A DNA stretch of 23,057 nt from NCBI GenBank assembly GCA_019694835.1, contig JAIBBE010000192.1, positions 1 to 23,057 on the forward strand, in the 5' to 3' direction. Position 1 is the first letter of the stretch; each line of letters opens with the position of its first letter. The DNA comes from Fimbriimonadaceae bacterium (GTDB lineage Bacteria; Armatimonadota; Fimbriimonadia; Fimbriimonadales; Fimbriimonadaceae). Positions 14,052-21,296 of the stretch are shown in pieces. The position numbers and the translations under genes are program-made. The notes under the pieces were generated by a model, which did not search any database, was not told the origin of the DNA, and was given only the letters and a program-made list of their open reading frames with translations.

Positions 14052-14429
14052 ATGGAATCGCGATTTGTCCGTCTGGAAAGCGGGTCGGGGAAGCCGACTA
14101 AGAAGAAGAGCGCGGGTGCCGTCGAGCATACCCTGAAGCTGGCAATCCGTCTGAACGAGGGCGTGAATGACGCTTTGCGCGGACTGATCCGGTATCGTGG
14201 CGATCTGTCGGCGATGGCGATTGAGGCGCTCACGACCGTCGATCTGGGCACCGTCACTCTGGTCAGCGTTGAGGAGAAGATGGTGCGCGACACGACCATA
14301 ACAATTCCGAGGGTCGTTCATAAAAAGCTGAAGAAGATTTCGACGGAGCGTGAAACTTCGATGAACATCCTTGTCAACACGGCGCTCGCGCACTGGTTGG
14401 CCCAGAAGGGCGCACTGAGATTGCGATAG
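14052..14429 (+). CDS. Protein with two ribbon-helix-helix domains, putative regulator
   Basis: The product has 125 residues. After a basic leader (GKPTKKKS), residues about 27-65 read strand LKLAIRL, helix NEGVNDALRGLIRYRG, helix DLSAMAIEALTTV. Residues about 80-118 read strand TTITIP, helix RVVHKKLKKISTERET, helix SMNILVNTALAHWLAQ. Both match the ribbon-helix-helix fold, which normally needs a dimer; two copies in one chain could fold as a built-in pair. It lies 86 bp after trbI and 9 bp before a small membrane-protein gene. It could control the transfer operons through the CAAGCTAG palindromes, or act as an Arc-like segregation or antitoxin factor. Function is inferred only. Confidence 0.75.
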   Translation: MESRFVRLESGSGKPTKKKSAGAVEHTLKLAIRLNEGVNDALRGLIRYRGDLSAMAIEALTTVDLGTVTLVSVEEKMVRDTTITIPRVVHKKLKKISTERETSMNILVNTALAHWLAQKGALRLR

Positions 14430-14438
14430 GAGTGGGTC

Positions 14439-14714
14439 ATGAGCCGGGCGAGGATAAGGCGGTGGGATCTTGTCGTTGGTGCCCTGGCCTCGCTCATTGC
14501 GCTCGCGGGACTGGTCGTCAGCATCGCCCTGCGGAACACTACCTCTGTGGGTGGGTCGATCGACCTGGCGTCGCAGAAGACATTGGCGGCCCTCGCGGGC
14601 ATGTTCCTGACGCTAGTTCTGGTGAAGGCGGGCATCCGTTACTGCGGAAGCGACCGCGCAATTTGTCTACAGAGCCTGGACAATTGGTTCCGGAGCCGTC
14701 GAGGACGGGACTAA
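14439..14714 (+). CDS. Small two-helix membrane protein of unknown function
   Basis: The product has 91 residues from ATG 14439, with GGAGTGG upstream, 9 bp after the ribbon-helix-helix gene and probably co-transcribed with it. It has a basic start (MSRARIRRWD) and two hydrophobic segments, at about 11-32 and 48-64. Between them lies the short loop RNTTSVGGSIDLASQK. A polar tail with two Cys (RYCGSDRAICLQ) and a basic end, FRSRRGRD, follows. I recognise no family. Given its place at the edge of the transfer region it may be an accessory conjugation or exclusion protein, but nothing in the sequence shows that. Confidence 0.6.
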   Translation: MSRARIRRWDLVVGALASLIALAGLVVSIALRNTTSVGGSIDLASQKTLAALAGMFLTLVLVKAGIRYCGSDRAICLQSLDNWFRSRRGRD

Positions 14715-14821
14715 AGTCGCGGCGTGGACACTCACTCCGCCGGCGGCCGTTATCAATCTAGGAAGAGCCTGCAGTATCGGTCTCAGATCGTCTTGCCATT
14801 CCTCGAAGCGTTATGCAGCAC

Positions 14822-15232
14822 CTAACAGGCACATCCGGGCACGTGAGCCGCGACCACGGCTTGAACGGGATTGCCGCCCAAGTTGATGATGATGGCGATC
14901 AGCGTCGTATCCTGATCGGGCCTATACTCCAGCGAGTGCTGACGGGCATGCCGGAGCGCAAGGATGCAGTCGCCGGGGTGCTCGGACTGTAAGCCACCAT
15001 CAACCCACTCGTCGTACGCGCTCTCATCACAGAGAACAAGATCTACTTCATGAGAAGCACTGAGACTGAACGATAACTTCTGACCGCCGCTGATCTCAAA
15101 CACGTAAGGCAACTCATCGCAAGGGCCGACGCTAATGACCTCGCAGATGCCGGGCGCCAGTTCGATGTCCGGCAGTACCGGCTCCATTTCCTGCCGAAAT
15201 TCCGATAGAACGTGATTCGTATTGAACGCCAT
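14822..15232 (-). CDS. Unrecognised acidic, probably beta-rich protein divergent from the sigma factor
   Basis: The product has 136 residues from the ATG at 15232, with GGGAGG eight bases upstream. There is no signal peptide or membrane helix. The central part alternates in a beta-strand manner: QKLSFSLSASHEVDLVLCDE, SAYDEWVDGG, HSLEYRPDQDTTLIAIIINL. This resembles the small beta-sandwich domains in which a 'y..w..G' loop is followed by a 'tyy.vi.N' strand. The last residues are GCAC. It diverges from the sigma-factor gene over a 128-bp gap, so it may belong to the same module, for example as a sensor or target. I cannot assign a family. The 107 bp between its stop and the preceding gene hold nothing recognisable. 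Confidence 0.65.
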   Translation of the reverse strand: MAFNTNHVLSEFRQEMEPVLPDIELAPGICEVISVGPCDELPYVFEISGGQKLSFSLSASHEVDLVLCDESAYDEWVDGGLQSEHPGDCILALRHARQHSLEYRPDQDTTLIAIIINLGGNPVQAVVAAHVPGCAC

Positions 15233-15287
15233 CGCTGGCCCTCCCTACATGACTGAACGCTGCGTGAGCATTTAAACTTACGCCTAG

Positions 15288-15315
15288 TTGAAAAATTGGC
15301 AACTCGGTCTATACT
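15288..15315 (+). promoter_or_regulatory. Sigma-70-type promoter of the sigma/anti-sigma/CHAT module
   Basis: TTGAAA (15288-15293) and TATACT (15310-15315) are each one base from consensus and are 16 bp apart, 46 bp before the sigma-factor ATG. The housekeeping type of this promoter implies that the module is made without its own sigma factor being active. No second, ECF-type promoter could be picked out by eye. Confidence 0.6.
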
Positions 15316-15360
15316 GGTCCGGTCGGGCTCGTTCGAGCGTAGAGGTGAGCTGTATACACC

Positions 15361-15918
15361 ATGAAGTCGCGCAACAAGATCCCGCTGGTCGGCCCTGATG
15401 GCCACCCTTTGCCCGAGCGCATCCAGCGAGTCCTCCAGGACCTACTCCCCAGGTTCAATCGCTGGTTCCCCATGGTCCGCGATGAAGCCGTTGTGACCGG
15501 CCTGTTTGAACGTGCAGGCGAGCGGATCGTGGATAAGGAGCGACGTGACGGCCCGATCGTAAGGTTGCATGGATTCGCGTGGACGGTTCTCAAGAACCTC
15601 ATGACCTCGGAGATCCGCAGTTCGCGGATGAGAGTCGAGATGGGGTCGATTGGGTCCGTGGAGGGTGAGATTCTGATGGCAAGAGTGAAAACCGATCAGG
15701 ACGAGTCGCACGCAATCGAACAGCGGCTCGCAATCGATCAGGCCCTGCAGCAAGTGACGGACCTAGAGCGCCGGGTGACGATGCTCAAGACTGCTCAATT
15801 CACGTCGGAAGAAATTGCGCGTGAACTGAAAACCACCCCCGCGGCCGTAGACCAAGTTTACTTCCGCGCGAGGCACAAACTGCGGAAGCTGCTCAATCAG
15901 GAACGGATGGATCGGTGA
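15361..15918 (+). CDS. ECF-like sigma-70 family RNA polymerase sigma factor
   Basis: The product has 185 residues, the typical size of an ECF sigma factor. Region 2 is divergent: RFNRWFPMVRDEAVVTGLFE and HGFAWTVLKNLMTSEIRSSR (about 33-90), with the usual 'W.va.N...d..R' pattern still visible. Region 4 (about 120-178) is clear: LQQVTDLERRVTMLKTAQF, then TSEEIARELKTTPAAVDQ and VYFRARHKLRKLL, a helix-turn-helix that would read the -35 element. It is followed 37 bp later by a membrane anti-sigma factor, the common pairing in which the anti-sigma holds it inactive until a signal arrives. The ATG at 15361 has only a distant AGAGGTGAG. Target promoters are unknown. Confidence 0.85.
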   Translation: MKSRNKIPLVGPDGHPLPERIQRVLQDLLPRFNRWFPMVRDEAVVTGLFERAGERIVDKERRDGPIVRLHGFAWTVLKNLMTSEIRSSRMRVEMGSIGSVEGEILMARVKTDQDESHAIEQRLAIDQALQQVTDLERRVTMLKTAQFTSEEIARELKTTPAAVDQVYFRARHKLRKLLNQERMDR

Positions 15919-15955
15919 AGGCCGACGCAAAGCTCCCAGCGGATCGGAATCTATA

Positions 15956-16708
15956 ATGGCAGAGATCATTCCGAGCGGACAGGCAATCAGAAAGGCGGCG
16001 ACGGCATCGATGGCCACCGACGATAGCGATCGGGATCGTACTCCGGCCGATCCAGAGGTCGACTGGTTCTTCGCGAACGCCAGCCCCAACCCTGCGCGCG
16101 TGGGATGCCTATCCGAGGACGAACTCGGGCTCCTCGCCCGAAGGAGCCGTCCGATCAGCGACGCCGGCTACGAGCATCTGGCACATTGCTCCCCCTGCTA
16201 CCAACAGTTTCGACGCCTGCAGGCGCAGTCCTCTCTGTCTGGGAGTTCTCTGAAAGCCACTCGGCGTGTGGTTGCGATCGCCGCCGCAGTCGCCATGATG
16301 GCAGGGGCGGGTGGCCTGTACCTGTGGTCTACACACACCGACGGTGGGGCCGGCGCCGTCGTATCGTCTGGCCGGACGAATGCGGTGGCGGTTCTGGACT
16401 TGCGCGGCTTCCTGGTCACCCGAGGTACTGTCCCTGATGGTCGAGAGCCGTTTAAGTTGTCTCGCCACGACGCGGAGCTCAAGATCCTTCTTCCCGTCGG
16501 ATTCGAGCCCGGGGACTACGAGTTGCGACTGATCGACGCCGGCCTTGCCGTGGCCGTTTTGGACGACAAAGCTGCTGCCGTCTTCCAGGATCAGACGGTC
16601 GCGATCCGCACAAGCGTTTCGTTGGGTAGGATGCAACCTGGCCGGTACCGGCTAGCCCTGCGGCGATCAGGTGAGGACTGGCACTTTTTCCCGACGATTT
16701 TGGAGTAA
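15956..16708 (+). CDS. Membrane anti-sigma factor with Hx3Cx2C zinc motif
   Basis: The product has 250 residues. The N-terminal cytoplasmic part carries CLSEDELGLLARR (51-63) and the ZAS-type motif H74-x3-C78-x2-C81 (GYEHLAHCSPC), the signature of zinc-binding anti-sigma domains. One transmembrane helix follows at about 105-124 (VVAIAAAVAMMAGAGGLYLW). The C-terminal half (about 130-250) is extracytoplasmic and beta-rich, with a repeated theme VLDLRGFLV, LLPVGFEPGDYELRL and SLGRMQPGRYRLALRR. The gene follows the sigma factor and precedes the CHAT protease, so it should bind the sigma factor at the membrane. Release by proteolysis, possibly by the neighbouring CHAT enzyme, is an inference. The start has only a weak Shine-Dalgarno site. 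Confidence 0.83.
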   Translation: MAEIIPSGQAIRKAATASMATDDSDRDRTPADPEVDWFFANASPNPARVGCLSEDELGLLARRSRPISDAGYEHLAHCSPCYQQFRRLQAQSSLSGSSLKATRRVVAIAAAVAMMAGAGGLYLWSTHTDGGAGAVVSSGRTNAVAVLDLRGFLVTRGTVPDGREPFKLSRHDAELKILLPVGFEPGDYELRLIDAGLAVAVLDDKAAAVFQDQTVAIRTSVSLGRMQPGRYRLALRRSGEDWHFFPTILE

Positions 16709-16813
16709 CTCCCTGGCACAGGCGGCTAGGCGTGGCCCAAATGTGTGGCCCTTTTGAAGGGGCGTCCGTTAGAATGGGTCGAGGAAACCGGCCCGTCGGC
16801 TGGAGCAGTATCG

Positions 16814-19453
16814 ATGTCAAACCGACCGGCCAAACGCGCCGTTACCGTCGCAGCCCTCAGTTCCGTAGCCTTCGTAGCTCTGGTTGCAGTCAACCGGCAA
16901 TCTCCACCGCCACTCGCCGATGCGAACTCGTTCGATCACATCCAACGTCTGATCGGGCTCAACAACTGGGCTGACGCCGCCGAGGCTCTTCGCGCGCTCG
17001 AAGCTGGCGGCTTTGTCCCCGACAGTTCACGCGCTCGGATCCTATGCTCGGCAGTCAAACTGCGAGGTCGCGTGGAGTCAGGTCAACTGCAGTCCGCCGC
17101 TTCGGAACTTCGGCAATTGTTAGAGATGCCAGAGGCTAGGGCGGATGCCCGACTCAGGCTGATTGTGATGTCTGCCCTCGGCGACGTCCTCTTCCAGTTC
17201 GATCTTCAGGGTGCCGAAGCAGTCTGGCATCAGGTCTACCAAGTGGCGGACGAGGCGGGCGATTCGTTGTGGAAGTCACGGAGCGAGGGCGAACTTGGCG
17301 CAATCGCGTTCCTGAATGGGAACCTCAAACAGGCGGTGCGCCTGGTAGGCTCTACTGCTTTACGAGCCGAAACCAACGGCGACGTCGTCTCGCAGATCAA
17401 ATCGAGCACCGCCCTCGGTGAAGGGCTTGCCAACTTCGGTCGCCAACCCGACGCCCTTCGGTTCTTTGACCGTGCGTTGCGGATCTACAGGTCGACGCCA
17501 GGCGCGTATTTCCCTTTCACGGCCTATGTCGGCAAGGCGCGATTGCTGGCAGAAACCGGACATCTGACGGAAGCGAGAGCGATGCTGGAGCAAGGCTTGG
17601 TCGAAGCACGGCAGAAGAACTTCCGAATACGCGAGACGCGGTTACTAGCTGCACTGGCAGCGCTCGAAGAGAAAGCTGGCAACCCAAAAGAGTCCTTTCG
17701 CTTGCTGCAGGAGGCGGCTAACCTGGCGGCTGCCGCCGGTATGTTCCGAATTGAATCCGATGTGACCACCAGCCTCGCCAATGTGGCTCTGAAAGTTCGC
17801 GGGCCCGATGGCGCCCTGCCCCTTGCGCAAAGGAGTGTGGACGCCGCCGAGCGTGCCGGCGATCTGTACGCGATGCCGCAAAAGTTAGCAGTTCTCGGGG
17901 AAGCCCTCTCGGCAGCGGGCGACACCGCCACTGCGGAAGCAACCTTTGAGCGGGCAACGCAGATGATCGAGGGCCTGCTCCAAGCTCTGGCCAACCCGAA
18001 GGACAAGAGCACACTGATTGGCACGATGGATCGCGTGTTCAGAGGGCATTTTCAACTTGCCGTCGAACGGCTGAAGGATCCTGAGAAGGCCTTCGCGATC
18101 CTGGAATCGGCGAGGGCCCGCGGCCTCATGGAGGCTCTACGCCACCGCCCTAGCTTGGGACCGAGATCCGAGTCGGAGGTGAGCCAAGATCTCGTGGCGT
18201 TACACCTGAAGCTGGGAACTGAGGTGGACCCTGAAAGTCGCCAGACCTTGATCGATCGTGTTTGGGAGACTGAAGTCCGGTCGTTTCGGGCCGTTGAGAA
18301 TGTCTCGGCTGCAGCTGCACGCCCCGCGCCCGTTCGCCTTGGCGACCTTCAGCGGACTTTGCATGCTGATGAAGTAGTGATCCAGTACGTTCTTGGCGAA
18401 ACCCGCTCCTATGCGCTCGAGATCGGCCGAGCCCGGGTTCAGGCGTATCCATTGCCATGCCGACGGGACATCGAATCCGCGGTTGATTCCTACGTTCACC
18501 TTGCAACGTCCCTCCAGAACACTCGGCAACTCGCCCAGGATTTATACGCCAAACTGTTGGCGCCCGTCTCTGGTACCCAACTGGCGAAGCGGCTCGTCAT
18601 CATTCCCGATGGCAAGCTCCACGCGTTGCCGTTCGACAGCTTGATTGATGGTGATGGAAAGTTCTTGCTCTCACGCACCGTCGTCTCGTACGCTCCATCG
18701 GCGTCGGTCAACCTTTACCTCTCCCGAGTTCGTCGCATAGATGGGAAGGAGCCGAGGGCGCTGCTTGCGGTCGGAGGAGTGCGGTACACACCGTCTTCGC
18801 CAATACAGAAAATGAAGCTGGCTCTTCGAGGTGGAAGCCTTTTCGACGTTGGAGCTCCAACCGAACTGGCAGAACTGCCGGGTTCCGGGAAAGAGATCGC
18901 CCAAATTGCACCACTGCTGAACGGCGGAGTCGACACGCTGAGGGGCGATAGAGCGACGGAGTCCGCGTTGAAGGCTGCGGATCTTACCCAATACCGAGCC
19001 GTCCACTTCGCTGTCCACGCCAGTATCGACGAGCAGTTTCCGGATCGCTCGGCGCTTCGCCTGGCACGTGAACCGGCCTCCAAACAAGATGGACTCCTGC
19101 AGGCGCGCGAGGTGATCGGTCTGGTGCTGAGCGCAGAACTCGTAACGTTGTCGGCCTGTGATGCAGGAAGCGGGCGCGTCGAAGGGCTCGCCGGCTTGAA
19201 CAGCCTGGTGCACGCCTTCCTCACGGCAGGCGCCCGGTCAGTCGTTGCGAGTACATGGCCGGCGGAAGACAGCGCGACGGCCGAGTTGATGCGGCTCTTC
19301 TATTCCCATTTGCGAGCAGGTGCTGACAAAGCGGAGGCGCTGACGCTTGCCAAGAAAGATCTGATCGCGAAGTATGGATCGAACGCCCAGCCCTTTATGT
19401 GGGCCGGCTTCCGACTGGTCGGCGATCCACATGGAACTCTTGAAGGAGAATGA
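16814..19453 (+). CDS. Membrane-anchored TPR-CHAT caspase-like protease
   Basis: The product has 879 residues from ATG 16814 (GGAG eight bases upstream); GTG 16745 is a less likely earlier start. A hydrophobic segment near the N-terminus (about 10-26, after KR) is a signal anchor. About 30-430 is helical TPR-like repeats, with typical phrases such as GEGLANFGRQPDALRFFDRA. The CHAT domain occupies the last ~330 residues. VHFAVHASID carries H731 and H735, and LVTLSACDAGSG carries C782, the His-Cys dyad of the caspase HetF associated with TPRs family; GARSVVASTWPAED is the usual third motif. Substrate unknown. It lies 105 bp after the anti-sigma gene and overlaps the next gene (ATGA). If the segment is a true anchor the protease would face the periplasm, which matters for what it could cleave. 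Confidence 0.9.
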   Translation: MSNRPAKRAVTVAALSSVAFVALVAVNRQSPPPLADANSFDHIQRLIGLNNWADAAEALRALEAGGFVPDSSRARILCSAVKLRGRVESGQLQSAASELRQLLEMPEARADARLRLIVMSALGDVLFQFDLQGAEAVWHQVYQVADEAGDSLWKSRSEGELGAIAFLNGNLKQAVRLVGSTALRAETNGDVVSQIKSSTALGEGLANFGRQPDALRFFDRALRIYRSTPGAYFPFTAYVGKARLLAETGHLTEARAMLEQGLVEARQKNFRIRETRLLAALAALEEKAGNPKESFRLLQEAANLAAAAGMFRIESDVTTSLANVALKVRGPDGALPLAQRSVDAAERAGDLYAMPQKLAVLGEALSAAGDTATAEATFERATQMIEGLLQALANPKDKSTLIGTMDRVFRGHFQLAVERLKDPEKAFAILESARARGLMEALRHRPSLGPRSESEVSQDLVALHLKLGTEVDPESRQTLIDRVWETEVRSFRAVENVSAAAARPAPVRLGDLQRTLHADEVVIQYVLGETRSYALEIGRARVQAYPLPCRRDIESAVDSYVHLATSLQNTRQLAQDLYAKLLAPVSGTQLAKRLVIIPDGKLHALPFDSLIDGDGKFLLSRTVVSYAPSASVNLYLSRVRRIDGKEPRALLAVGGVRYTPSSPIQKMKLALRGGSLFDVGAPTELAELPGSGKEIAQIAPLLNGGVDTLRGDRATESALKAADLTQYRAVHFAVHASIDEQFPDRSALRLAREPASKQDGLLQAREVIGLVLSAELVTLSACDAGSGRVEGLAGLNSLVHAFLTAGARSVVASTWPAEDSATAELMRLFYSHLRAGADKAEALTLAKKDLIAKYGSNAQPFMWAGFRLVGDPHGTLEGE

Positions 19454-19455
19454 TG

Positions 19456-20466
19456 ATGAAACAGATCGGCAAGGCCGAACGTGAAGCGATTTTGAAGAAC
19501 GTCACCAGCACCGTCGAGAAGCGGTTCTACGATCCCAAGTTCGATGTGGCTTCGTGGAGGAGCAAGGTCGAGCAAGTCGGGCGACCTGCGGTGGGGGCCA
19601 GCCTGGACGAGTTCGTCTCTACGCTGGATCAGCTGGTTCACTCGGTGGGGACGTCCGATTCGGGGTTCTTCCACGAGAGCACGCGTAAGAAGGTGCCCAA
19701 GGGCATCGCCGCTCGCTTCCAGTACTGTCAGCCGAACGAGTGCGCCCCTGCCTACACGCAGGCGTCCGAAGCCGGCGACGTTTTCCTTTCGAAGCTGGCC
19801 GATGGCGTCGGCTGGCTGAAAGTGACCAAGTTCCCCGGCGCAGTGGGTATGGATATTGCGAAGCAGATCGATGATGCGATGGCGCAGTTGAGTGGCTGCA
19901 ATCGGCTGATCATTGATCTTCGCGGGAACGCCGGAGGCGGGCTCGCGTTCCTCCGTGTGATGAGCTACTTGACGCCGGACCGTGTGCCGGTCGGCTACAG
20001 CGTGACGCGGGCTCGGGCTCAGGCGGGCTACACGAAGGAATCGTTGACCGTATTCGATCTAATCCCCAGCCGGAAGCTCGAGCTGTACCTATTGGCGCTG
20101 AAGTTCGGGTTCCGCGATGATTCCGTGGCGATCTTTACGGAGGGGCTCGGGCCAAAGCCGTTCCATGGACGCATCGCCATCGTTGTGGATGAGACAACTA
20201 CCGGCGCCGGCGAGCGGATCGCGGCGTTCGCGAAGGAGCGCGGGCGGGCGACCATCGTGGGAACTCGAACCGCGGGTCGGCTGATCTGTTCAAGCACTTA
20301 CAAAGTGGGGCATGGCTACTTCGTGCGGGTTCCGGCGCGGGCTTGGTATACGTGGGGCGGGGAGATGTTGGAAGGGCACGGCGTGCATCCAGACGTGGTT
20401 GCAGGGCAAAGCACCGGCGAGAGGGACCTCGCACTCGACGAGGCGTTATCGCTGGCACACGCTTAA
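19456..20466 (+). CDS. S41-family peptidase-like protein lacking the usual Ser/Lys dyad
   Basis: The product has 336 residues from ATG 19456, seven bases after AAGGAG; ATGs at 19450 and 19453 are in frame but too close to the ribosome-binding site. No signal peptide and no clear PDZ domain are seen. The S41 core is plain: VGWLKVTKFPGAVG, LIIDLRGNAGGG (about 152-163), IAIVVDETTTGAGERIAAFA, TIVGTRTAGRL and the closing WGGEMLEGHGVHPDVV. Where tail-specific proteases have the catalytic Ser (S-A-x-E), this protein has G250 (GAGE). Where they have the catalytic Lys, 25 residues later, it has R275. It may be a non-catalytic S41 relative that binds peptides or regulates the CHAT protease, with which it is translationally coupled. 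An alternative nucleophile, such as a nearby Thr, cannot be excluded. Confidence 0.85.
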   Translation: MKQIGKAEREAILKNVTSTVEKRFYDPKFDVASWRSKVEQVGRPAVGASLDEFVSTLDQLVHSVGTSDSGFFHESTRKKVPKGIAARFQYCQPNECAPAYTQASEAGDVFLSKLADGVGWLKVTKFPGAVGMDIAKQIDDAMAQLSGCNRLIIDLRGNAGGGLAFLRVMSYLTPDRVPVGYSVTRARAQAGYTKESLTVFDLIPSRKLELYLLALKFGFRDDSVAIFTEGLGPKPFHGRIAIVVDETTTGAGERIAAFAKERGRATIVGTRTAGRLICSSTYKVGHGYFVRVPARAWYTWGGEMLEGHGVHPDVVAGQSTGERDLALDEALSLAHA

Positions 20467-20919
20467 TCACGGGAGCGAGCGAAGAGGGACCAACTGCCGT
20501 TGCTGCGCAGTTGCGAGCATCTGCTTGATAAGCGGGAGGTCGACCAATGGTCTGAATCCCACGAACAAGTCGGGTGAACGATAGCGACTCTGTCCGCTTG
20601 GCTTGGAAAGTAACCACACTCCACGCTGGCCAACTGCGCCACGCGAATCGGGCTTCGTGAGACACCCGCCTGCCCCGTAATCTCTTTCCCAACCAAAGGG
20701 CAGTGCGTCTCCAGTCTTGGCGGGGCCTTTCACGACTTCCTTAACGACAATGTTGCCTCGCTCGTTCCAACCGTCCAGCCAAGGGAAGCGAAAGCTTGAA
20801 TTCAGGGTACCGACAATGATTAAATCAGCGCGGGCTACATCGTTCGGCGACACGACGTCTTGCCCAAAAAGAGAGACCGCGACGAGGATGGCACCAAGTA
20901 CTGACGGAGCATGCCGCAT
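20467..20919 (-). CDS. Small secreted protein of unknown function
   Basis: The product has 150 residues from ATG 20919, with GGA upstream. The signal peptide is MRHAPSVLGAILVAVSLFGQ. The mature part begins NDVARADLIIVGTLNSSFRF and continues with NIVVKEVVKGPAKTGDALPF, WLLSKPSGQ and a Leu/Gln-rich end. The pattern 'ADlIVVGtv ... VkeVlKG ... G..l' is found in small exported proteins with an OB-like, TIMP/netrin-like fold; I state that as a resemblance only. The frame is open further upstream through the repeat array, giving a 256-residue candidate, but those residues are translated repeats and are rejected. Its stop codon abuts the stop of the S41 gene with no base between. Confidence 0.65.
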   Translation of the reverse strand: MRHAPSVLGAILVAVSLFGQDVVSPNDVARADLIIVGTLNSSFRFPWLDGWNERGNIVVKEVVKGPAKTGDALPFGWERDYGAGGCLTKPDSRGAVGQRGVWLLSKPSGQSRYRSPDLFVGFRPLVDLPLIKQMLATAQQRQLVPLRSLP

Positions 20920-21040
20920 AGGTCCAGAGTAGCGCTGGTTTCCCCGCCTCAGGGGCGCGGTTCCTGGTTTCCCACAATTCGACAGGTTTCGGCCAACGAC
21001 TACAGGACCGCTACTTGGATCTACAGGATATATAGAGAAC

Positions 21041-21267
21041 GCACGCAAGGTCCCGACGGACCGCACGTAAAGTCCCGACGGACGGCCCTTCAGGAGCACG
21101 TAGAGTCCCGTGGACGCACGTCGATTCCAACAGGACTTTTCCACAGCGCACGTAAAGTCCCGTCGGTTTCTTGCGTTCGATAAGAGAGGGCGCTTCGTCG
21201 GCCTGCCGCGCACGTAAAGTCCCGTTGAACCCCACACTCGACCAGGGGCGCACGTAAAGTCCCGTCG
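21041..21267. repeat. Iteron-like array of six GCACGTAAAGTCCCG repeats
   Basis: Copies start at 21041 (gcacgcaaggtcccg), 21063, 21096 (gcacgtagagtcccg), 21148, 21210 and 21250; four match GCACGTAAAGTCCCG exactly and most continue with (A/T)CGG or similar. Start-to-start steps are 22, 33, 52, 62 and 40 bp, near whole turns of the helix. An inverted partial copy, GGACTTT (21133-21139), faces AAAGTCC (21154-21160). The array fills the space between the secreted-protein gene and the TonB receptor gene and ends 30 bp before its ATG. An iteron origin, a regulator-binding array or a genome-wide intergenic repeat are all possible. Two CTACAGGA copies (21000-21007, 21021-21028) lie just left of it. 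The rest of 20920-21296 shows no gene. Confidence 0.85.
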
Positions 21268-21296
21268 CGGGCCGGCTTCATCTCGCTGGAGGTTTC

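Noticed and set aside
14739..14748. Palindrome CCGCCGGCGG as a terminator
   Set aside because: No loop and no T-tract; expected by chance in GC-rich DNA.
16732..16775. Promoter for the CHAT gene (TTGAAG and TAGAAT, GTGGCCC direct repeats)
   Set aside because: The hexamers are only 10 bp apart, and the repeats are short; no convincing promoter could be defined.
20920..21237. Upstream extension of the small secreted protein giving 256 residues (GTLRA/GLYVR-rich)
   Set aside because: The extra residues are the translated GCACGTAAAGTCCCG repeats; a clean signal peptide begins at 20919.
21041..21267. CRISPR array
   Set aside because: Repeats are 15-20 bp, with irregular 22-62 bp steps and sequence drift; no cas genes in the window.
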